In this document: in pieces, positions 11,313-19,362 of the stretch
Numbering within the stretch: position 1 is the first letter of the stretch
Layout of the letters: the number at the start of each line of letters is the position of its first letter
NCBI RefSeq assembly: GCF_014334335.1
Contig: NZ_JACSEU010000001.1
Location: 1,984,001 to 2,048,000 of the forward strand
DNA from: Treponema sp. Marseille-Q3903
GTDB taxonomy: Bacteria; Spirochaetota; Spirochaetia; Treponematales; Treponemataceae
Direction: 5' to 3'
DNA: 64,000 bases
Notes under the pieces: generated by a model
What the model was told of the DNA's origin: nothing
The model's database searches: none
Seen by the model: the letters and a program-made list of their open reading frames with translations, nothing else
Position numbers and translations under genes: made by a program

Positions 11313-12989
11313 ATGACTGATATCGAAATTGCTCAGAAAAATGTTATGATTCCTATCACAGATGTTGCCGCAAAAATTGGAATTGATGCTGAAAACCTTG
11401 AACTCTACGGATTTTATAAAGCAAAAATTTCTTTTAAGGAACTGAAGGTTTTGCAGGAAAAAGCAGATAAAAATCCCGGAAAACTTATCCTTGTGACGGC
11501 TGTAACGCCTACCTCAGCTGGAGAAGGAAAATCGACTGTTTCTATAAGCCTTGCCGATGGTCTGAATAAAATCGGAAAAAAAACTGTCGTTGCACTGAGA
11601 GAACCTTCGCTCGGACCTTGCTTTGGCGTAAAAGGCGGCGCATGTGGCGGTGGTTACGCTCAAATTGTGCCAATGGAAGACATCAATCTTCATTTTACAG
11701 GCGACATTCACGCAATCTCTATTGCAAACAACTTGATCGCAGCGTTGATAGACAATCACATTCAACAGGGAAATGAGTTGAACATCGACCCAAGAACGAT
11801 TTCGTGGAAAAGATGTATAGATTTGAATGACAGGGAGCTGCGAAACATAATAGTCGGGCTAGGAGGACGTATGCAGGGCGTCCCTCGTGAAGATCATTTT
11901 ACAATCGCTGTCGCTTCTGAAATTATGGCTATCGTCTGCCTTTCTAAAACAATTCCTGAATTGAAAGAACGAATCAGCAGGATTGTGATTGCACAAAACT
12001 ATAACAAAGAGAATGTCACGTTCGGAGAGCTAAAATGCACAGGCGCTATAGCTGCGATTTTAAAAGATGTTATAAAACCGAACATCGTTCAAACTCTTGA
12101 AAAAAATCCTGCATTTGTTCACGGAGGTCCTTTTGCAAACATTGCGCACGGATGCAACAGTGTAAACGCAACTATCTGTGCACTTGCCACAGGAGATTAC
12201 ACCGTCACCGAAGCAGGATTCGCCGCCGACCTCGGCGCTGAAAAATTCTTTGATATAAAATGCCGTTCCGCCGGGCTAAAACCTGACGTAGTTGTAATTG
12301 TCGCAACTATAAGAGCGCTTAAAATGCACGGCGGCGTCGCAAAAGCAGACTTGAACAAATCTGATTGTTCAGCTCTCGAAAAGGGTTTTTCAAATCTTAA
12401 AACACACATTGAGAATATCGCAAAGTTTGGACTTCCTGCCGTCGTAGCTGTCAACAAATTTGCCACAGATTCAGATGAAGAAATTAAACTCCTCGAATCT
12501 CTGTGCGAAAAAGCCGGCACAAAAGCAGTTTTGTCTCAAGGTTGGGAAAAAGGTGGTGATGGTACAATTGAGTTGGCACGTGAAGTTGCAAAAATCGTAG
12601 AAAGCAAAGGCGCATGCTACCACCCTATTTATGAACTTGAATTGCCTCTTACTGAAAAAATAAAGAAGATTGCAAAAGAGATTTACCGTGCTTCGGATGT
12701 CGATTTTTCATCAGATGCGCTAAAGAAACTAAAAGCATTTGAAGAAGACGGATATGGTAAGCTTCCAGTCTGCATTGCAAAGACACAAAATTCAATCAGC
12801 CATGACCCAAAACTCACCGGTTCGCCATCCGACTTCACATTCCCTGTTCGAGATGTTCAGCTGTACGCAGGAGCGGGCTTTGTCGTCGCTTTTGCAGGAG
12901 ACATAATGACAATGCCGGGATTACCGAAAGCCCCTGCCGCACTTAATATTGATGTTGATGACGACGGTGTTATCTCAGGGTTGTTTTAA
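11313..12989 (+). CDS. fhs: Formate--tetrahydrofolate ligase
   Basis: Makes 10-formyl-THF from formate, ATP and THF, feeding purine and fMet-tRNA synthesis or acetogenic one-carbon flow. The start at 11313 (MTDIEIAQKNV) gives 558 residues, the usual family length; an upstream ATG at 11304 and the extended frame from 11289 lack support. Motifs include TPTSAGEGKSTVSISLADGL (ATP-binding loop), REPSLGPCFGVKGGACGGG (substrate region) and EAGFAADLGAEKF. AGAGG lies about 10 nt upstream. It stands alone between divergent and convergent neighbours. The same one-carbon pool would supply fmt at 61.4 kb. Confidence 0.97.
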   Translation: MTDIEIAQKNVMIPITDVAAKIGIDAENLELYGFYKAKISFKELKVLQEKADKNPGKLILVTAVTPTSAGEGKSTVSISLADGLNKIGKKTVVALREPSLGPCFGVKGGACGGGYAQIVPMEDINLHFTGDIHAISIANNLIAALIDNHIQQGNELNIDPRTISWKRCIDLNDRELRNIIVGLGGRMQGVPREDHFTIAVASEIMAIVCLSKTIPELKERISRIVIAQNYNKENVTFGELKCTGAIAAILKDVIKPNIVQTLEKNPAFVHGGPFANIAHGCNSVNATICALATGDYTVTEAGFAADLGAEKFFDIKCRSAGLKPDVVVIVATIRALKMHGGVAKADLNKSDCSALEKGFSNLKTHIENIAKFGLPAVVAVNKFATDSDEEIKLLESLCEKAGTKAVLSQGWEKGGDGTIELAREVAKIVESKGACYHPIYELELPLTEKIKKIAKEIYRASDVDFSSDALKKLKAFEEDGYGKLPVCIAKTQNSISHDPKLTGSPSDFTFPVRDVQLYAGAGFVVAFAGDIMTMPGLPKAPAALNIDVDDDGVISGLF

Positions 12990-13019
12990 TTCAGATTTTG
13001 ATATCTGTGACTTACATCA

Positions 13020-14327
13020 TCAACTGTTTTTCAGTTCGTTGATTTGAGCTTGAAGCTGCAACGTCTTCCTGTTTTGCCTTAAAACCCTCTGTGCCAAAAG
13101 TTTTGAAAGGAATATTCCATAATGAGGATTTTTTCTGATCAAATTGACGAATGAAACCTTCGGTATGCGAATCAATTTACCTTCGTCGGCAGACATAATT
13201 GTTGCAGAGCGGCGATCGTTCAACAAGAACGCCATTTCACCGATAAAAATATCATCTGGCGTGAGAACCGAAATGAGTTTTCCGTTTGCATAAACTCCGT
13301 ATCTTCCAGACACTATAAAGAAAAGATCTGTCGAAGGCTCATTCTGGCTGCAAACAATTTCGTGTTTTTTATATATGATTGTTTTGAACGGAATCATGAT
13401 GCCCGGAACATTGTTTGATTTATTCTTGATATTATTGATATCAAAACTGACTTCATTTCCTTTATCGTTGTAGCGAAGAGCTGAAACAAGTTCTTTTGAC
13501 AAAGCGATTCCCCTTCCATGTGCTTCGGTAACTCCCGGCTTATAAGATGCAATCTGAGCTTTCCAGTCAAATCCATCGCCTTCATCAGTGATTTTAAAAG
13601 TCGATTTTTCATGCCCGATTAAATAATCGATTTTTATTTTTTTATTTATATTTTCAGGAAGATTTCGCTTTTCATTTATCAAGTCTATTATATCGCCGCC
13701 GCTTAAAAGAAAGTCGGTTTTATCTTTGTAAGAAATTCCGCAATTCCCATGTTCAAGCGCATTCGTAAGAAGCTCCATCAAAGTTGCAAGAAGAGCATAA
13801 CGTGTATTTTCGTCTATACGGTTTGAGCAGTAAAGATAATTTACAAGAAAACTTGCATAAAGCCTGATATCTAGAATGTCATTGTCACATATAAAGCTTC
13901 CGATTTCTTCGCTGCCCATTCTGCCCTGCATTCCACGGTTAAACAAAAACTGCTGATTGCTCCACAAAACTCGTAAAAGCCTGTCAAAATTCTGTTTAAA
14001 ACCGGAAACAGTTTCTACAATCAAGATGTTTGGGTTTTTGCGGTTTGAAATTTCTTCAACTTCACGACCGTTTTTTGCGATTGCGATAATTCCGCCATTA
14101 TGAAGCCAAGGGTCAGCATCGATTGCGGAAAGAATTCTGTCACAATCAATATCAGGCGAAGCAAAATCAAGCACTTTGATTTCCGGAAGTTCATAATCTA
14201 TAAGGCTCAAAGCTTCATCTGTATCAGGGCAAAAAATAGCATCAAGCGATTTTGAATATTTGAGCGAGCTTTCTTTTACAACTTCAAGAATTTCCGGATT
14301 AGTCGAAGTAACTAAAACTTTTTTCAT
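13020..14327 (-). CDS. Receiver-like / anti-sigma-type ATPase / cyclic-nucleotide-binding regulator
   Basis: A 435-residue soluble protein with three domains. Residues 1-120 look like a response-regulator receiver (VLVTSTNPEILEVV, candidate phospho-Asp in VLDF). The middle is an HATPase_c domain of the anti-sigma-kinase kind, with an N-box ELLTNALEHGN, G1 DEGDGFDW and a glycine-rich EAHGRGIAL. The last 130 residues form a cyclic-nucleotide-binding barrel with SGRYGVYANGKLI and IGEMAFLLNDRRSATI. No His phosphoacceptor domain or DNA-binding domain is present. It may phosphorylate or sequester a partner in response to a nucleotide, but no partner gene is adjacent. tRNA-Arg lies immediately upstream. 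The domain calls are fairly sure; the pathway is unknown. Confidence 0.75.
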   Translation of the reverse strand: MKKVLVTSTNPEILEVVKESSLKYSKSLDAIFCPDTDEALSLIDYELPEIKVLDFASPDIDCDRILSAIDADPWLHNGGIIAIAKNGREVEEISNRKNPNILIVETVSGFKQNFDRLLRVLWSNQQFLFNRGMQGRMGSEEIGSFICDNDILDIRLYASFLVNYLYCSNRIDENTRYALLATLMELLTNALEHGNCGISYKDKTDFLLSGGDIIDLINEKRNLPENINKKIKIDYLIGHEKSTFKITDEGDGFDWKAQIASYKPGVTEAHGRGIALSKELVSALRYNDKGNEVSFDINNIKNKSNNVPGIMIPFKTIIYKKHEIVCSQNEPSTDLFFIVSGRYGVYANGKLISVLTPDDIFIGEMAFLLNDRRSATIMSADEGKLIRIPKVSFVNLIRKNPHYGIFLSKLLAQRVLRQNRKTLQLQAQINELKNS

Positions 14328-14355
14328 AGATTCCTCTTTATTTTGACATATTTTA

Positions 14356-14429
14356 TGATTCAGATGCGATTTGAACGCACGACCTTCCGCTTAGGAGGCG
14401 GATGCTCTATCCAGCTGAGCTACTGAATC
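14356..14429 (-). tRNA. tRNA-Arg, anticodon CCT
   Basis: A complete cloverleaf: acceptor GATTCAG/CTGAATC, D arm GCTC/GAGC, anticodon arm TCCGC/GCGGA around CTCCTAA (anticodon CCT, reads AGG), and T arm GTGCG-TTCAAAT-CGCAT. CCA is not encoded. It is the last member of a 168-bp series: its 5' end lies exactly 168 bp after the 5' end of the last tRNA-like repeat. Confidence 0.95.
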
Positions 14430-15269
14430 TAATTATAAAAATAATGTCGCATCTGAATCATAAACTTCCAGCTTTCAGATGCGATTTGAACGCACACCTT
14501 CCGGTTAGGTTATACGATAGCAAATGCGTTAAAAAACTTTCGCAGAAAGTTTTAGCATTTACGAGTCCAGTGCTCTATCCAGCTGAGCTACTGAATCTAA
14601 TTATAAAAATAATGTCGCATCTGAATCATAAACTTCCAACTTTCAGATGCGATTTGAACGCACACCTTCCGGTTAGGTTATACGATAGCAAATGCGTTAA
14701 AAAACTTTCGCAGAAAGTTTTAGCATTTACGAGTCCAGTGCTCTATCCAGCTGAGCTACTGAATCTAATTATAAAAATAATGTCGCATCTGAATCATAAA
14801 CTTCCAACTTTCAGATGCGATTTGAACGCACACCTTCCGGTTAGGTTATACGATAGCAAATGCGTTAAAAAACTTTCGCAGAAAGTTTTAGCATTTACGA
14901 GTCCAGTGCTCTATCCAGCTGAGCTACTGAATCTAATTATAAAAATAATGTCGCATCTGAATCATAAACTTCCAACTTTCAGATGCGATTTGAACGCACA
15001 CCTTCTGGTTAGGTTATACGATAGCAAATGCGTTAAAAAACTTTCGCAGAAAGTTTTAGCATTTACGAGTCCAGTGCTCTATCCAGCTGAGCTACTGAAT
15101 CTAATTATAAAAATAATGTCGCATCTGAATCATAAGCTTCCAGCTTTCAGATGCGATTTGAACGCACACCTTCTGGTTAGGTTATACGATAGCAAATGCG
15201 TTAAAAAACTTTCGCAGAAAGTTTTAGCATTTACGAGTCCAGTGCTCTATCCAGCTGAGCTACTGAATC
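14430..15269 (-). repeat. Array of five 168-bp tRNA-like repeats
   Basis: Five units have 5' ends at 15269, 15101, 14933, 14765 and 14597, then the true tRNA-Arg starts at 14429. In each unit the first 126 nt (15144-15269, 14976-15101, 14808-14933, 14640-14765, 14472-14597) copy the tRNA-Arg acceptor 5' strand, D arm and T arm. The anticodon arm is replaced by about 70 nt. That insert is a 4-bp stem (CTGG with CCGG or CCAG) enclosing a long hairpin built from GTAAATGC/GCATTTGC and AAAACTTTC-TGC-GAAAGTTTT. The acceptor 3' strand reads CTGAAAG, so two of seven pairs are lost. The 42-nt remainder contains TTCAGATGCG, which pairs perfectly with CGCATCTGAA and so competes with the T and acceptor strands. 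The plus-strand open frame across the array is a by-product of the 168-bp (56-codon) period. Confidence 0.9.
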
Positions 15270-15285
15270 TGATTTACTTTGCAGC

Positions 15286-16122
15286 TTAGAATATGTAATA
15301 CTGTCTTGGTTTTGCGAGTCCTGCAAACCCGGCTTTTACAGTATCAATATTCTCTATCACCTTAGTATAATGACAAAGGTACATTTTTTTTCGTATTTCA
15401 GCGGGAAATGAACACAATTCTTCGTAAGAAGCGTGAACGCCGCGTGAATATCCCGAAATATCACAATCGTGAAAAATTGTCTCAATATTATATTTTTCAA
15501 GGAGGAATTTCAACTGCGGTTCATTGAACTGTGTATCTGCCGTGAATAAAATCCTATCATCGATAATCACACCATAAGACAGCATAGAGTCTCGCAACGA
15601 ATTTTTATGCGTTGTAACATGCCTCGTCCTAAACAATTTTAAATTTATTGAACCGACATTCGCTTCATGCATTTCAAAAGGCTTTTTCCGAATCTGTTTG
15701 ATCGGCAACTGATTGAAATAATCATCGAGCGTCATCTTACCTTCTTCAGAATATTGAATGCCGCCTCGCAGAGATTCATTCCAGAGCAACTTTTTAAGCT
15801 TATCCGTGATAACCAGATTTATCTTACGCCTTGCAATATATTTTCCGACAAGAGCCATCTCCTCTGCCCCACCGATATGGTCTGCATGAGGATGTGTAAA
15901 CAAAACATTTTCTATATCTTTTATATCTGTATTACACCATTTTTCCATCACGTAAGAGCAAAGCGTTCCGCAGTCAATAAGAAGATGGTCTTTGCCTTTT
16001 GCAATAAAAAGATTCGTCTGGAACACGTCTTTTTCAAAAGCATTGCCTGTCCCAATAAAAAATAGAGAAAGTTCACCGTTCGTTGTAAATTCAAGATTTG
16101 AATTAAATGGTTTAATTGTCAT
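15286..16122 (-). CDS. Metallo-beta-lactamase-fold hydrolase
   Basis: The ATG at 16122 (MTIKPFNSNLEF) is preferred because the longer frame from 16170 runs into the upstream HAD gene; no ribosome site is clear for either. The protein has the zinc motif THPHADHIGG, a downstream His in RTRHVTTH, an Asp in LFTADTQF and a late His in FHDCD, the order seen in MBL hydrolases of the RNase Z / PhnP-like group. The substrate is not predictable; phosphodiesterase or RNA-processing activity are both possible. It lies 11 nt after the HAD phosphatase gene and ends 17 nt before the tRNA-like array, so the array may be co-transcribed with it. Confidence 0.8.
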   Translation of the reverse strand: MTIKPFNSNLEFTTNGELSLFFIGTGNAFEKDVFQTNLFIAKGKDHLLIDCGTLCSYVMEKWCNTDIKDIENVLFTHPHADHIGGAEEMALVGKYIARRKINLVITDKLKKLLWNESLRGGIQYSEEGKMTLDDYFNQLPIKQIRKKPFEMHEANVGSINLKLFRTRHVTTHKNSLRDSMLSYGVIIDDRILFTADTQFNEPQLKFLLEKYNIETIFHDCDISGYSRGVHASYEELCSFPAEIRKKMYLCHYTKVIENIDTVKAGFAGLAKPRQYYIF

Positions 16123-16132
16123 TTGGACGCTA

Positions 16133-16780
16133 TTATAGCACATTTTGAGATAGTTGGTACACTTCTTCAACTCCGTTTAAAACAATTCCGCCCATCCCGA
16201 GTTCCAAAGGCACTGCGATATCGATATCGTAACGGTCACCAACGGCAAGGCAGTCTTCTGCCTTTTCGCAAAGAATTTTTAAAGCTTCCATGAACGGCTC
16301 AACGGCAGGTTTCGACTTAAAACATGTATCTAACCCTACAATTTTTGGAAAAAAATCAGAGATGCCGATCGCTTGAAGAGTTTTTCTCGCCGGAAAAACA
16401 GGATTATTTGTTACAGCTATAAGTTTAAAATGTTGATTTAAGATTTTCATTTCATCGATAAGTTTTTTATCAACGCTTAAAAAGTCTGACGGTTCCAGTA
16501 GCTTTCGACGCCATTCTACGCTTTGTTCGATTGGAACGCCGAATGCAAGCAAAGTGTTTCCAAGGCTGATTTTGCTCCCGCCATGCTCCTCAGCAAATTT
16601 TTGTCTATAATCTGCAACCATCTTTCGCGCTTGAGAGGCAGTAATTCCACGAAGTTTTGCAAATTGACGAACTTGGCAATCTACTTGCTCGAACGCATAA
16701 GCGTCATTTGTATATAAAGTTGAATCAATATCAAAAATAATCGCTTTTAGGTTTTGCGGGATTTTATAAATTTTCATCAT
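16133..16780 (-). CDS. HAD-family phosphatase
   Basis: A 215-residue haloacid-dehalogenase-type hydrolase with motif I DIDSTLY, motif II VTNNP, a motif III Lys in FKSKP and motif IV GDRYDIDI. The cap is of the helical C1 kind, and the overall pattern is that of pyrimidine 5'-nucleotidase / phosphoglycolate-phosphatase relatives. The substrate is not predictable from sequence. AAAGG lies just before two adjacent ATGs. It precedes the MBL gene by 11 nt, so the two probably form one unit. Confidence 0.8.
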   Translation of the reverse strand: MMKIYKIPQNLKAIIFDIDSTLYTNDAYAFEQVDCQVRQFAKLRGITASQARKMVADYRQKFAEEHGGSKISLGNTLLAFGVPIEQSVEWRRKLLEPSDFLSVDKKLIDEMKILNQHFKLIAVTNNPVFPARKTLQAIGISDFFPKIVGLDTCFKSKPAVEPFMEALKILCEKAEDCLAVGDRYDIDIAVPLELGMGGIVLNGVEEVYQLSQNVL

Positions 16781-16830
16781 TTGCCTTTGAAATCAATTTA
16801 TTTTTGCAGCCTGTATTTGCAGTCATTATA

Positions 16831-17925
16831 TCACATTCCCTTTACTATGTGTGCTGCAGCTTCGGGAATGTCTTTATAAACGCCAAGCCCTTTGAAGGCG
16901 ACGCATGCATCGCCCAAGAGCTCGCAGTGTGAAAACGGATGAAAAATCTTCATGTTCAATCTTTCTGACTTTTCTTCTAAAAGAAGGACGTCGTTTGTCT
17001 GCCCGCCGGTGACTGCCATTTGTGAAGGAAACTCTATTTTGTTATCTAAAGCGGCTTTTCGTAAAATATCTATTCCGTCTGCAACAGCTTCAAGCCGCTG
17101 CTCATCAGTCATCAAACTGCTATCAGGAATTAAGACGGACGCATTCCAAAGCCCCGTAATAACAGAAGGGAGAGTGCGAATTTTGTCTCCTTTTATGGTT
17201 TTATCAGAACAAAAATTTAAACCTTCAGAGCTTCCGCAGCGATCGCAAAGTTTTCCGGGCCGGAGAGTATTCGTGCCTATCAGTGCAGCGATAAAATCCG
17301 GACCGCATGAAAATACGCTGCAAACGGACAAAAAAGACAAGCTGCCTTCAGACACTTCTCTCGCTTCTTTTATAAAAGACTGATTTAATTGCCCACAATT
17401 TAAACAAGTTTTTACAAAAGGCGGCAACTTTTTGTAATCTATTTTACAAGCTTTACATTGCTTTTGATTCCAATATGCAGACAAAAACCGTTCTTCCGGC
17501 AAAATTGTAACTTCTTTCCCTGTCAAAACATAAATCAAATATTCAGGGCCGGAAAAAATCTTTCGGGCTTTTTTGTATTCGTGTGGAAAATTATTTTTAA
17601 AAGTTATCAACTTTGGTAAAAAAATAGAGCCATCTGATGCAGGAGGTAACGATGGAGAATTTCGTTCATTCCAACGAAAAGTGAATCCAAAATCCGTGAC
17701 AAGAGTTGGACCATTTCCTGAAACGGCAACGCCGATTATTTTTGCTTTCGCATCAAAAGATTTTACAGCTTTTAACAGCGCCGAATACCAAGAGCAAGCT
17801 ACAAATCTGTCATGAGGATTTTCAATTGGAACGGAACAAAAAGAAACGACTTCACCTTCAGCAGTGATTAAACCTGCTTTAAGCGAAGTCGTCCCGATGT
17901 CTACACTCAGAACAACATCATTCAT
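16831..17925 (-). CDS. FGGY-type carbohydrate kinase, short form
   Basis: A 364-residue protein with the kinase N-terminus VDIGTTSLKAGLI, an internal SSEGLNFC region and a C-terminal ATP site including AVTGGQTNDVLLL. Classical FGGY kinases are about 480-520 residues, so this one is shortened, mainly between the two halves. Two CxxC pairs (CKAC about 20 residues before CLNC) could bind zinc, though one pair lies where other members have non-metal residues. It probably phosphorylates a sugar or polyol; which one is unknown. It starts inside the prs stop (ATGA overlap) and is coupled to prs. A 27-nt piece of this gene (17106-17132) recurs at 33843-33869. Confidence 0.75.
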   Translation of the reverse strand: MNDVVLSVDIGTTSLKAGLITAEGEVVSFCSVPIENPHDRFVACSWYSALLKAVKSFDAKAKIIGVAVSGNGPTLVTDFGFTFRWNERNSPSLPPASDGSIFLPKLITFKNNFPHEYKKARKIFSGPEYLIYVLTGKEVTILPEERFLSAYWNQKQCKACKIDYKKLPPFVKTCLNCGQLNQSFIKEAREVSEGSLSFLSVCSVFSCGPDFIAALIGTNTLRPGKLCDRCGSSEGLNFCSDKTIKGDKIRTLPSVITGLWNASVLIPDSSLMTDEQRLEAVADGIDILRKAALDNKIEFPSQMAVTGGQTNDVLLLEEKSERLNMKIFHPFSHCELLGDACVAFKGLGVYKDIPEAAAHIVKGM

Positions 17926-19208
17926 TCTTTTTTAGAATCTTCTTTTTTTTCTTCGCAGGAAACAGGATTGCTGTTTTGTTTTACAACTTTTTCAATGATA
18001 TTTCTGTTGTCGAGCAATTCGCTCAGCGACTGATTATAGTGAGTGCGTGTGATCACGTTAGCAAAAAGTCCGCTTACGTCGGTGTTTATAAACCATTCGC
18101 GGCTTAAAAGATTTTCGTGATAAACAGCATTCGTACCGATAATTCTGTAGAACAGACCTTTTTTATACGCTTCATCAAAATCTTTAATTGCGTCCCCAGT
18201 AAACAAAGGAAGAGAGATAGCGCAGATGACTTTTGTAGCACCCTGCTCTTTTAAAAAGCTCATCGCTTTTAGAAGTGTTCCACCAGTTCCAAGCATATCG
18301 TCTGCAAGGAAAGCGACTTTGCCTTTTACATCACCTAAAAGTTTTACCGATTTTATATTAGTTGAATGGGCGTCTTGAGTTACAATAGAGTAATCGCGCT
18401 CTTTGTAAATCATCGCAAGAGGAAGCTTAAGCCCTGACGCATAAAATTTATTGCGGTCAATAGCACCAGTATCTGGAGAAACGATTACAAGATCGTCTTT
18501 TTTACCTGTAAGGTCAACAATTTTACTCAGTTCACGTATAATCTGGTAACTTGCATGAAGGTTATCGAGATTGCAATGCGAAAATGCGTTAGGAATTTCA
18601 CGAGAATGTAAATCGAGAGTGATTATTCTTGAAACGCCTTGCATTTCGTATATGTGCCCAAGCAGGCTAGCTGTGAGACCTTCGCGTCCCTTTCGTTTGT
18701 GCTGGCGAGCATAAGGATATGCAGGAACAACAAGAGTGATTTTTCCAGCCCCTGCCATTCGCACGGCATCGATAGTCACAAGGAGCGACATAACATGGTC
18801 GTTTACTGACATTTTTACTTTGTTTGCGCCGCCGTTCAATGAAAGAACTTCGTGGTTTTCGATATCCTGAAAAATGTAAACGTCTTTTCCACGGATTGTT
18901 TCTAAAAGTTCGGTCTTTACCTCACCGTTAGCAAAATAAGTGAACCGTGCATTTACTTTAAACACAGGCGGTCTGTACTTATCTGTAGCACCTCTTATAC
19001 AAAGATCGCTAGTCTGCAAATCATTCTGCAAATTAATTCTCTGTACAAGCTCTTCTTTAGTCAGCTCATAACGTTTTGATATAACATCGTTTTTCAAAGT
19101 GAAGCGGTGTTTATACATGTGTTTAAGGTGCGTTATGACTTCATTGGCGAAAGCTTCGCCACCAGGACACGCAACAATCGCAAGACTTGTTGGTTCGGTA
19201 TAAGGCAT
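17922..19208 (-). CDS. prs: Ribose-phosphate pyrophosphokinase, long form
   Basis: Makes PRPP from ribose 5-phosphate and ATP for nucleotide, His and NAD synthesis. The 428-residue protein has RFTYFANGEVKTEL (nucleotide part), VVPAYPYARQHKRKGREG (flexible loop region), ITLDLHSREI and the PRPP-binding VAFLADDMLGTGGTLLKA. It is about 110 residues longer than the usual 315-residue enzyme, with additions at both ends, including a Lys/Glu-rich tail; this long type is usual in treponemes to my knowledge. It overlaps the FGGY kinase start by 4 bp. A promoter lies 35 bp upstream and AGAGG 6 nt before the ATG. Confidence 0.93.
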   Translation of the reverse strand: MPYTEPTSLAIVACPGGEAFANEVITHLKHMYKHRFTLKNDVISKRYELTKEELVQRINLQNDLQTSDLCIRGATDKYRPPVFKVNARFTYFANGEVKTELLETIRGKDVYIFQDIENHEVLSLNGGANKVKMSVNDHVMSLLVTIDAVRMAGAGKITLVVPAYPYARQHKRKGREGLTASLLGHIYEMQGVSRIITLDLHSREIPNAFSHCNLDNLHASYQIIRELSKIVDLTGKKDDLVIVSPDTGAIDRNKFYASGLKLPLAMIYKERDYSIVTQDAHSTNIKSVKLLGDVKGKVAFLADDMLGTGGTLLKAMSFLKEQGATKVICAISLPLFTGDAIKDFDEAYKKGLFYRIIGTNAVYHENLLSREWFINTDVSGLFANVITRTHYNQSLSELLDNRNIIEKVVKQNSNPVSCEEKKEDSKKE

Positions 19209-19242
19209 ATTTGACCTCTTTTATAGTGGGATTTGTTTTTTC

Positions 19243-19271
19243 ACAATACCACATTTAGCGTTTTATTTCAA
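19243..19271 (-). promoter_or_regulatory. Promoter for prs and FGGY kinase
   Basis: Minus strand: TTGAAA (19271-19266), 17-nt spacer, TATTGT (19248-19243). The predicted start near 19236 gives a leader of under 30 nt with an AGAGG ribosome site. Confidence 0.6.
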
Positions 19272-19362
19272 TGTTCTCAAAAAAATAACACACATGTGTA
19301 CAATCTTCATAAAAATCATTATTCTTTACTTTATGAATTACATATACAACAACAAAGAAGAG

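Noticed and set aside
14472-14597. tRNA-Arg copies containing a self-splicing intron
   Set aside because: The roughly 70-nt insert is far too short for a group I intron, and joining the sides does not restore a 5-bp anticodon stem with a 7-nt loop. The acceptor 3' strand is also altered.
14430-15269. CRISPR array or integron attC array
   Set aside because: Units are 168 bp and nearly identical throughout with no variable spacers, no cas or integrase genes are near, and unit ends match tRNA arms rather than attC core sites.
14402-15289. A 295-residue plus-strand frame made of 56-residue repeats
   Set aside because: The period equals the 168-bp RNA repeat, and the frame reads tRNA sequence backwards. 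There is no ribosome site and no protein feature, so it is a by-product of the repeat.
17380-17480. Zinc ribbon insertion in the FGGY kinase
   Set aside because: The two CxxC pairs are suggestive, but one lies where other FGGY kinases align without a gap, so coincidence cannot be excluded; kept only as a remark.
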